From NCBI GenBank assembly GCA_029339195.1, contig JAPTJF010000266.1:2196-66195 (forward strand): DNA of 64,000 nt. Direction: 5' to 3'. The position numbers and the translations under genes are program-made. Origin of the DNA: Micractinium sp. NFX-FRZ (taxonomy: Eukaryota; Chlorophyta; Trebouxiophyceae; Chlorellales; Chlorellaceae). Positions 55,101 through 64,000 of the stretch are shown in pieces. Under the pieces are notes generated by a model that made no database searches, was not told the origin of the DNA, and was given only the letters and a program-made list of their open reading frames with translations. Numbering within the stretch: position 1 is the stretch's first letter; each line of letters starts with the position of its first letter.

Positions 55101-58100
55101 CTGCACGCACACACACACAGGCACAACGATACACACAGGCACAACAGGCATACATGATCAACAAAGAGACACCGCTTGGACAGCGCAGATGTGTGTGAGT
55201 GCAGGTTGCTGCGGAGCAAGCTAGTGCGGACTGCAGGCAATGCCTGGTGGCTTGTGCTTGGGCCACTGGCCGCCTTGCCTGCCCCTCGCTGACCGCCCTC
55301 CCCACCGCCTCATCTCCCAGAGGGGGCCGCTTCAGACAGCAATCCAGTACACATGCGTGCAGCCCCCAAATAAGCATGCACCCACCCACCCACCCACCGG
55401 CATCGCTGACCGCCTCCACCACCGCCTCCTGCAGGTATGGCCACTTCACCCAGCAGCGCTGCCCCAGCAGGGCGGCAGCCACCTGCTCCGCGCCCAGCTG
55501 CTGCCCGCCCAGCTGGCTGGACAGGCCCTGCGGCAGGCAGGTCGGGCGGGGGGCGGGGGGTGGGGTGCGGGGCGGGGCAGTGCAGGGTCAGAATGCGCCA
55601 GAGTGTGGAGACGGCTGGAGTGGGTGGGAAGAGTGGGAAGCAGTGCCCTCAAACTGCCACCTTGTGCCCTCATCCGCCCACGCACCGCCACTACCGCAAC
55701 ACAACCCCTCACCCCACCCTGAGGCTGCATTGCGAGGGCTTCAGCCTCCTCCTCCTCGACCACAGGCACTGGCCAACTCTGCAGCCCCACCCCCAGCCCT
55801 TGCATGAGGCTCAGAAGGAAGGACCCCCGCCCAGCGCAAGCTGCAGTACGCGGGTTTCTCCCTGCTGCTTCGTAACCACAGGCACTCGCCAGCTCTGCAG
55901 CCCAGCCCCCCCACCCCCCGCATGCATCCAAGAAGGAAGGGGGGACCCCGCCCACCTTTAGCTGCAGTATGAGCGACTCCTTGCGTGACGACATGCCAAA
56001 CACGTTGACCCCAATCTTGCGCAGCTCGGCTGCAGGGAGGGGAGGGGAGGGTGACGACATTGAGGGGCAGGGGGTGAGGGGGAGCGAGGGAAGGGTGGTG
56101 GCATGGCGTCACAGGGTGGGCAGGCCAGGGCAGCAGACTCTGGTTTGTGGCAGCTTCAGATACACACCTGCCCATCTTTCATTGGCCCACCAAGCCGAGG
56201 CAGCACTAAGCAACACCTCCCCAGCTAACCCGCTCCACCCCACCCCGCCCCACCTGTTGACTTGATGGTGGCGAGGGAGGGGAAGCCGGGCGGCCCGCCG
56301 CTGCCGGTCTTGGTGCCCGCCACAAACTGCGGGCCGATGATGGGGCAGGAGCAATGGAGAGGGAGCGCAGGGGGAGGGTGAGCGGTGCACGCGCACTGAC
56401 CAGCTGCATGCAACGCCAGCGCCTGCCTGCCTACCTGCCCTGGCCGCCGTTCCACGAGGTGCACCACCAGAGGCTTGGCTGCGCCCCGTGCCCACTCCCG
56501 GTCCCGCCCTCTTCTAAGTACCTGAGGCACGAATCCGCGGTCCCCGCTCGGCAGCGGCGGCGGCGCGGCCTGGGACACCGCCCGCGAGTTGGAGGCGGAG
56601 ACGGAGGCAAAGTGGGCGGGCAGGGTGGAGGTGCAAAACTCGGTCTCACCCGCGACACCTGCATGGGGAAGGGCGGAGCAGGGGGGCCCAGTTCAGGGTT
56701 GGGGAGGGGCAGCATGGGGTGGGCAGGCCGGGGCGGGCGGAGCTGGCGGGGTATTGGCGGGCGGGCCACTGAGGGTTGGCAGTGCAGGGCCCAACCACTT
56801 GCCCCATCTCCCTGCAACCGTCCCATGCATGCAGTTCCAAGCATAAACGCATGCTTTAAGCGCACCTGGTGCATGCGAGAAGACCAGGATGTCCCCGAGC
56901 GTGTTGCGCTGTCGCTCCTCCGGGGTGAGCACGCCGGGCGGGATGCTGCGTGCGGCAGTCAGCAGGCGCTGCTCGTCGATGAAAGGGATGAGCACCACCC
57001 CCTCCCAGTCAGCGCCTGCATGGATGGAGGGTTGGGAAGGGCGGGTGGATGAGGTGGCAGCAACAGGTGAGGTGGGCGGGGGATGAGGCGGCGTGCAGGC
57101 AATGCTCATCCGACGCAGCAGCAGCAGCACCAGCCCAGGCGCCAACTCAGCGCCGCCTCAGCACCCGCTCATGCTCGCACTTTGAGTGCACGCGGTCAAC
57201 TGCCCTTCAGCTGCAAGTCGATTCAAACTCAAACACCACCAAACAACAGACCTATACCCCACGCACGTCTGCCTTTCATGCCCACTTTGGCTAACACCAT
57301 GCAGGCAGACACACAACACACCCCTGCCTTCCTCATTTCCCCTTGCCGTCCATGCCCACTTTACCTATAGCAGAAGACAGAAGCAGCCCTGCCCCCTCTC
57401 CCCCTGCCCTCTTCCCAGTACTCACGCTTGCCGTCCATGCCCAGCTGTGGACTGACACACCAGACTGACTGTAACACACCTGACCTCCCCACCCCCCACA
57501 CCCACTCACGCTTGCCCTCCATGTCCACTTGAAAGTCTGTCGGGTAGAAGTCAAAGATGGGGGAGGAGGAGTCGCACATGAGGTGCTGGTAGGGCGACGG
57601 CAGCAGCCGGTGGCTGCGGCGCATGGAACGGAACAGAAATGGCGGTTGGTGGGGGTTGAGGCGGCAGAGAGCAGCGAGGCCGCGGGCAGGCAGGGGACTT
57701 GGGAAGGCAGCAGAGGGGCAGGAACGACGCCCCAAACCAGGGCCTCACTCACCTCCTCAAGCCAGGGCCCGCCCTCCTGAAAGTGTGCAGCTCAAGGTCA
57801 GACATGCCTGCCTCACTCCCCCACCCCTTCCCACCCTACCCCACCAACACCATCTGCTGCTGCATGGCCCCACTGCCCACAGCTGTGTAGTGCACACAAC
57901 CTCAACCTCCTCCCTGCCTCCCTCCCTCCCTCAAGACAGCGCCCCACCCCCCAGCCCCACCCCCAGCGGCACCTGCTGGATGGCTGCACCGCCAGTAGCT
58001 GCTCGTAGGGCAGGAAGGGTTGGCCCAGGGAGAAGTGGACAGAGATGGCGGGCAGGCGGGTGAGGTCTGCGGGGGGAGCAGGGCGGTACAGGGTTGGGGA

Positions 58101-61100
58101 CGTGGACGGTGGCGACGATGACGGGGGAGCGGCAGGTATCTCCTCCCCTGGCTGCCAAATACATAGGAGGCAGGCGCAGGCGAGGCCGCAAGGTGCAGCG
58201 GGTATCACGCGTGCGCGGTGCAGTGCCGTGTGGCGCCAGGGGGTCCCACACACTTGTGAGAGTGCAGTCGGTTCCAGCGACCACCCCACCCGCTTACTGC
58301 CATGGGCGCGTAGCCGCATCCCACCAGACACAGTGGTCCGGGCCCCAGCACCACAGGCAACTCGACCCCAACTGCACAGAGCCGCTCACCCGAGGCCATG
58401 GGTGCGTAGTGGTATGGGTAGTACCAGTTCCAGGAGGCCACCCCCCGGTAGTAGTACTCCAGCACCCAGTGCAGCCCCTGTGTTGACAAAAGGACCGAGG
58501 AATCAGTCGCAGGGCACCGACAAAGCGGTTCGCTACGCCTGAAACGACAGTAGCTACTCCAGGGATGCAGGCAGGCCCCCCCCCATGCATGTTCCCAAAT
58601 CACTCGGCAACACGTGTGTGACGCTCCATGCATGTTCACACGACCCCCGCCCGCCACACCTGTATGTACGACTCCACCACCTGGCGGCGCCCCGCCTCGC
58701 CCGCCACGTGCAGCTTCTCACGATAGTACCGCAGCTGCCAGGGAGGAAGGAGGGCAGCAAAGCAATATGTAAAGACGAGAAGTAAGCAGGTGTTCAGCAA
58801 CATGCTTCGTGCTCGTTCAAACGTGCCAGCATTACGCCTCCGCTCCTGCTGGCGTCGGGTTGCACAGGGCAGGCGCCTGACGCGCTGTCCTCGGCTCCCA
58901 TAAAAAAGACAAGATTGCATGCCCAAACATCCTAAAAGCCCCCATTTCAAACAGGTTGCGCGTCCCAACCCATCCCAACCGTATCTCGCACGACTTGCTC
59001 ACCTTCCAGGCCGCCAGCCCGCTGTCCTTGTCCCCGTTGAGGAACAGGTTGCGCGCCTCCTGGCTCATCATGGTCGGCTCACTGCTGATGGCGTGCTTGG
59101 TCAGCGCCACGTCACCCTCCCCACCCTCCCCCTCCAAAAGCTCCCCCTCCACGGCGGCCAGCAGCTCCAGCTCGTGCCCCTCGGCCTGCAGCGCCAGCTT
59201 GGCCATGTCCAGCTGGCGGGGGGGGAGGGGGGTGGGGGCGAGGGAGGAAAGGGAAAAAGAGGGTTGTTGGGAGACAAGTGGACAGGTGCAACAAAGCGCC
59301 GCTTGGCCATGTCCAGCTGGCGAGGGGGGGAGGGGGGGTAGCGAGGGAGGGAGGGGAGGGTAGGAACAGGGTTGTTGGGAGACTAGTGGACAGGTGCAAA
59401 GAAGCACCACCTCGTGCCCCTATCTCTCACTTCCCTTCGCCATCACCGTCCCCAAATGCCGCCCCCCCACAACACACTATCATCGCCACACTGACTGGCC
59501 TCACCGCGAACGCGTCGTCCTCGTCTATTTCATCCTGCAGGCGCGCCTGCTCCTGAGCGCCGCGCTTGGCCGCCACCCGCGCCGAGGCCCAGGCCGGCTC
59601 GCCGCCGCCGCCCCGCCCCCGGCTGCGCTTGGCCTCAAACGACTCGGCATCCTGCAGAGCGCCAGGGAGGGAGGGGGGGAGGGACGGAGGTGGGCATATG
59701 GGCAGGTAAGGTGGACGGAGTGGAACCATGACGCGTGGGCAGACGCAAGGGTTCACAGCTCTGTCCGGGGGAGGCTCGGGGTGGGCTGCCTGCAGGCCTG
59801 CCATCCGACCACCCACCCACCCACCCGCCCGCCTGACCCGCCCGCCTGACCCCTTGTCCTGCCCAGCGCGTGCCCGACCACACCGCACCACACGCCTGCG
59901 CACACGTGTAGCACATCTGCCTCCGCCCGCGCCCTCTCCCCCCACCCCACCCGCGCTGACCTCCCACCACCACCCCGCACCCACTTCTGCCCGCGCGGCC
60001 AGCACGTCTGCCTCCGCCGTGGCCAGGTGCCCCATGAACGTTTCGAGGCGCGTGCGGCTCAGCTCCCCCGCGTGCGTCAGGTAGCCCCCCAGCTCCGGCA
60101 GCAGCTCCTTGTACAGCGCAAACATGGCGTCCAGGGAGCCTGTGGATAGACAACACAACAGGGGGGGAGACAAAAGGAAGGGCGTGGTTACAGACTGTGA
60201 AGAAGCCTGAAACCCGGTGTCCAGGGAGCCTGGAGACGCACGACAACAGGGGGGAAGCAAGGTACTTTCCGTTGCATTCCCACGTGTGTGAGGGGTCCGA
60301 TGACGTGGTACCACTACTTGTGCCAGGGTGTGCAGTACCTGTTGAGCTGGCGGCAGCGGAAGCTGCCAGAGGGGTGAGGCTCAACCAACCGGGAGCAAAC
60401 AGCAAACGCAACCCCCCACCACTTGAACGCCCCTGGGTGGAAACGCAGCACCCAAGCGTGCGCACTACCCGCAGCACAGGGCCAGGGTCAATACTGATAT
60501 AGTATAAAAGATATAATATTATAGTCAGGCCAGGCTCACCCTCGTTGATGTCCACGGTTGGCAGGGGCGGCAAAAAGTCGTTGCCCACAAGCATGCAGAA
60601 GAGCACAAAGTCGTCCACAATGCGCTCCAGGTCGTACGCAAACGGCAGGCGGCCCGCCAGGGCGGTGCGGAACTCGGCGTCAAAGTAGTCGCGCAGCAGG
60701 CTGCGGGTCGAGAGGGAAAGAGGAGAATAAGAAGGATTCAGGGGGTGAAATTTCAACCGGGCGGCAGGGGAGAGAGCAGGGGAAGGGGAGCCACTTGGCG
60801 TCAAAGTATTCGCAGAGCAGGCCGTGATGCAGAGGAAAGGAGGAAAACGAGCAGGTTTTGGGGCGACGCAACCAGGCAGAAGGCCGGCCTGGCGCGCGTG
60901 TGGGGACAGGGAGGAGGGCAGGGGAATGGGGCCACCCGGCATCAAACACTTTTCTGAACAGCCTCACCCGATAAGAAGCAGCACACAGTGCTCCGGGCAC
61001 AGGTCGCCAACTCCACTCCCACACGACATGTGCCCTTGATTCAAGCACGCCAGTGCACTCACCCTATCTGCAGCAGCACAAAGTGCTCCTGGCAGGGGTT

Positions 61101-64000
61101 GTCCAGCACCTCCCTCGCCGGCTGCCCGCGCCCGCCCCCCGTGAACGACACCACCTCGCGCAGCAGGCAGAAGTGGGGCTCGTGTGTGACCAGGCTGCAA
61201 CACAGGGGGAGATTTGTGTGCAGGGGACATGGTTTTAGAGATGTAGAGGCAGGGCAAGCAGAAGTGGGGAGCTCGTGGGTCACCGGGCCGCTCAATGAGG
61301 GCAGGCGTTTGGGTCTTCGCAAACACAGGCACGGCCGCATACAGAGCAAAGAAAAGCAAAGAAAAAGCACGTTGCAGCACAGGTGGCCGGGGCCATTCGT
61401 GCCTGCACCCACCTGAGCATGATGAGGTCGGCGTCCAGGCCGTACAGGCAATGCCGCGTGTTGGGCGCGTACTCGGGGCGCCGCTTCTGCGGGGAGGCAG
61501 GGGAAGTGGGGTTTCAGGGTTTCAGGGTTTCAGGGTCGGTCCAAACCCACCGCAAGCAGCGGCTCCCGCAAGGAAGCAGGGCGGGGGCAAAGCAGCAGGC
61601 AGGCGGGCAGGCGCTACAGGGTGAGTGGCGTGGCTCGCGTGGTGCTGCAGGGACCCCGCTATGCCTTGTGCCTCTCCCGCTCTCTGGGCGCTGAAACACC
61701 AGCAAACTGAAACCTCCCCCTCCCCCGCCCGCACCTGCCAGCGTATGTACTCCATGATCTTGTGCTCGCCCTCGCCGGGCACGTCGTGGCCTGCAGGGGG
61801 GCGGGTGCGGGAATGGGGGCGAGTGGTGCCGGCACGGCGGGCGGTGCAGGTGCAAGTGCAGCCAGCGCAGGGCAGAAGGCCTGCGCGGTGCGCACCCTGC
61901 ACACCCCCCTCCCGCCCCCTCCCTCCCTCCCTCTCCCACCTCACCCTCCCACCCCCCCCCCCTCCGCCAGCTCACCGCTAAAGATGATGGTTGGCTTCTG
62001 CCAGGCCGGGTCCTCTGCAATCTTCTTGCGGATGAAGAAGCGGATGTGGGCGCCTAGCCGCGCCATGAAGGCTGCAGGCCGTGGCAGGGAGGGTGGTGCT
62101 CAGAGCTGGACAGAGGATTGACAAGACAGCAGATGTCGGCCCTGGCGGCAGAAGGAGCATTAAAGGGGAAGATGGGTGCAGGAAGGGCGCGCGTGCGATG
62201 TGGTGGAGGCACACAGGGGCCAGATGAACGCCGCAGCACAGCGCCAGCCAAGAGCCACGAGCAGCTGCATGCATCACAAACAATGTGACTGGTGGCGTGG
62301 GCACGGGCAAACCCAACCATGCCAAGCCAAACAGCAAGGCCGCCCATGCACATGTGCCGCACGTGATAGCAATTTGGCAGCAGCTGCTGGGGCAGCAACG
62401 TGTGCATGCACTCGAGCGTGCCGGGCGTGACGCAGTTTTTGTTGAGTGTGCATGGTCACTGCAGGCAACACAGCAGGGTGGGAAGAGAAGCCACTCACGT
62501 GTGCCGGGTGTGATGCAGTTCGAGTCGAACCGCGTCCCAGGCTCTGGCGCGGGCTCTCCGCGCTTGACCGCCGCATCTATCGCCTCCTGAGCCTCCCGCG
62601 CTGCAGGCAGGAGTGGGGTCAGGCAGGGGAAGGCGTAGCCATCAGTGTAAGCGGTGGCAGCGGCGGCAAGCGGCTACTGGAGCAAAGTGCATCAGCAGGG
62701 ACAGTGGTGTTTACACACCACAGCGGTGGGTGTACCCTTCGGCACGCTACAGCAGCAGCGTCACACTCAGCAGCCCAGCAGCGGCTCAGCTGCAGTGTGG
62801 GCGGCAAGCAAGGCGGCATGCGCGCACCCGACTTGAAGCGGCGCGACCGCTGCTGGTTCATCTTGGCGCGCGGCGCTGAGCCGTCGATGGCCATGAACAG
62901 AAGCTTCTGCTTGGGGAAAAAGGCAGGGGTGGCACAGAGGCGCAGGGGCATGTGTAAGAGGGTGAGGACGATGAGGGCAAGCAAGCACAGGGGCAGGCAA
63001 AAGGACTGGTGACGGGCGTGAACAGCAGCTTCTGCCTTCAAGAAAAAGCGGCAGGGATACATGCGCTCCGGCACCCCGCCACCAACAAGTACGGCCGCAG
63101 CGTGGTGGTTTCACACGGTTTGCAGGGGGGCACACCCGAGCAGCAGCAACAACCAACCCTACCGTCAACTGTGTGTACCTGCGGCTTGGCAATGTGAAAC
63201 AGCACACACACGCAAGGGCAGCTGCCAACCCTACCTGCGGCTCGACACAGTGAAACGCAAGCAGCGCCAACTGACAACCCCACCTGCGGCTTGACGATGT
63301 GGAACAGCTTGTCCAGGTAAGTGAAGATCTTCATAATCATTTCATCCTCAGTCAGCTTCACGTCTGGGTTGTTGCCGTGCGTGCAGTTGTGGATGATGCC
63401 GTTCTGTGCAGGCGAGGGGGCAGGCGGGAGGGTCACAGGAGGGCAACGGTGTGCCGGGGAGTGGGGCAGGGATGGCCAAATGGCGGGAGAACCAGCATGG
63501 GCTGGCGGCTGGGAGATGAACGCGCAAGGGTGGCAGTGAACAACAGGGCAACAGAGCAAGAGGGGACTGTGGACGCGGGCGGCGCGGCAGCGGAAGCAGC
63601 AGCAGCGGAGTCAACTGGCATGGAGCAGCGCTTTTCCTGCCAGCAAGCAGACGATGCCTAGTGGCACACTGCTGCAGGAATGAGTGCAAAGCTGGCACAG
63701 CTGGTGCCGGCACCACCTCTTGGCTCCTCCTCACCATGTCCAGGTACAGGTTGTCTGCAGGGCAGAGCAGGCCGGTGAGGGAGCAGGGTTTAAGCCAGTG
63801 CGGAAATCCATGTCGACCTCCTGCACGTGGGCAGGTGGCTGATGCCCTGGCACGCAAGCCGTAGAGCAGTGTGCCAGCCCTGTCGCCGCCACTGCCGCCA
63901 CTGCCCGCCCGCCCCACCTATGATGGGCACCACAGTGGCGCCGCCCGGCTGGTTGATCAGCGGGTATCGCTCGCTCAGCCATCGGTAGAACTTGGGGATG
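49189..64000 (-). CDS. XRN1: XRN1-type 5'-3' exoribonuclease (5' end cut by window)
   Basis: Degrades decapped, 5'-monophosphorylated RNA, normally in the cytoplasm. Thirty-five exons: 64000-63918, 63754-63735, 63403-63284, 62906-62828, 62600-62499, 62071-61976, 61790-61735, 61486-61413, 61194-61063, 60700-60540, 60139-59985, 59651-59505, 59212-59003, 58734-58660, 58477-58390, 58066-57973, 57613-57510, 57015-56866, 56658-56522, 56326-56254, 56029-55956, 55527-55398, 55100-54994, 54730-54665, 54393-54337, 54127-53954, 53621-53522, 53246-53148, 52827-52696, 52512-52417, 52181-52123, 51899-51795, 51659-51578, 51273-51137, 50796-49189. Only about five bases (ATG and part of Gly2) lie outside, so the protein is ~1,728 aa. 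Catalytic acids are present: YLDMNG (D35), IDGSAP (D84), GEGEHK (E175, E177), LDADLIML (D205, D207), GNDFLPP (D297). Middle exons match the XRN1-specific domains, with an SH3-like region near residues 1148-1225, then a long Pro/Ala/Gln tail. Confidence 0.95.
49222..50110 (-). other. XRN1 C-terminal tail with repeated LLxxLQ motifs
   Basis: Within the last exon, Pro/Ala/Gln-rich disordered sequence is punctuated by eight short amphipathic elements: [68 protein letters not shown] and [11 protein letters not shown]. The tail ends in KKK. Such spaced repeats look like docking motifs for another protein; this is an inference. Confidence 0.7.
51901..51919. repeat. Poly-G tract at an acceptor
   Basis: A run of about 18 guanines on the plus strand (cytosines in the transcript) is the pyrimidine tract directly before the acceptor of exon 51899-51795. 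Confidence 0.85.
53777..53796. repeat. Poly-C tract in an XRN1 intron
   Basis: A homopolymer of about 18-20 cytosines inside the intron between exons 54127-53954 and 53621-53522. Confidence 0.85.
57340..57530 (-). repeat. Three copies of an exon 3' edge and donor
   Basis: The exon end encoding VDMEGKR with its GTGAGT donor (57504-57530) recurs in the next intron at 57421-57445 (GMDGKR with GTGAGT) and 57340-57360 (GMDGKG, donor lost). Confidence 0.75.
59202..59320 (-). repeat. Duplicated acceptor with exon start
   Basis: The acceptor and first codons of exon 59212-59003 (CAGCTGGACATGGCCAAGC) are repeated about 106 bases upstream in the intron (59303-59320), together with the intervening purine-rich intron sequence. 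Confidence 0.8.
60673..60965 (-). repeat. Tandem unit spanning an exon 5' edge, 2-3 copies
   Basis: The exon start coding [10 protein letters not shown] (exon 60700-60540) plus ~90 bases of intron is repeated at about 60790-60815 (reads [10 protein letters not shown]) and 60930-60962 (reads [10 protein letters not shown]). The intron is essentially built of this ~125-base unit. Confidence 0.8.
63178..63308 (-). repeat. Three copies of an exon 3' edge, ~52-base unit
   Basis: The exon end coding LFHIVKPQ with its donor (63282-63308) recurs in the following intron at 63233-63257 (FHCVEPQ) and 63178-63202 (LFHIAKPQ). Confidence 0.85.

Overview
The window is nuclear DNA of a green alga, most likely a Chlorella-like trebouxiophyte. 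This is inferred from very high GC, dense short introns with GT(G/A)-AG and many GC-AG boundaries, TGTAA motifs behind some stop codons, a hydroxyproline-rich (SP/PPPP) wall-protein tract, and green-algal gene content (XRN1-type exonuclease, pentameric ligand-gated channels, TKL kinase). Nothing looks bacterial, viral or organellar. No rRNA, tRNA, CRISPR array or intact transposon was seen. All gene models were spliced by eye; for each multi-exon gene the exon phases close and the total is a whole number of codons, which is the main support for the models.

Layout. 158-1682 (-): F-box/LRR protein. 2788-3808 (-): small secreted 12-cysteine protein. 4428-7045 (-): 2OG-Fe(II)-oxygenase-like protein. 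7491-9233 (-): secreted cyclophilin-like protein. 9234-10280: less GC-rich spacer with one doubtful ORF. 10281-15304 (+): myristoylated ankyrin/TKL-(pseudo)kinase/RING protein, divergent from the cyclophilin-like gene. 15592-18736 and 19527-22794 (-): tandem pair of pentameric ligand-gated ion channel (pLGIC) genes. 23806-24802 (+): inverted, about 98% identical copy of the small secreted protein gene. 25777-28079 (+): unrecognised protein with LQGLAGS-type repeats. 29246-48322 (-): a 19 kb, 49-exon gene for a ~2,410-residue secreted wall-type protein with a polyproline stalk, three tandem glycoside-hydrolase-like (clan GH-A style) modules, EGF-like segments and a thrombospondin-type C-terminus. 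49189-64000 (-): XRN1, complete except for about five bases at the 5' end.

Two large-scale structures stand out. First, an inverted duplication with ~2 kb arms (about 2240-4200 and 23410-25530) carries the two secreted-protein genes and brackets five other genes. Second, in the giant wall-protein gene and in XRN1, many introns contain one or more decayed copies of the neighbouring exon edge, often including the splice site. These introns look as if they arose or grew by tandem duplication across exon-intron borders. In one case the duplicated acceptor gives an in-frame 29-codon alternative cassette. This pattern, the catalytically eroded first GH module, the loss of the Cys-loop cysteines in both channels, the unusual ANK-kinase-RING order and the LLxxLQ repeats in the XRN1 tail are the main items for follow-up.
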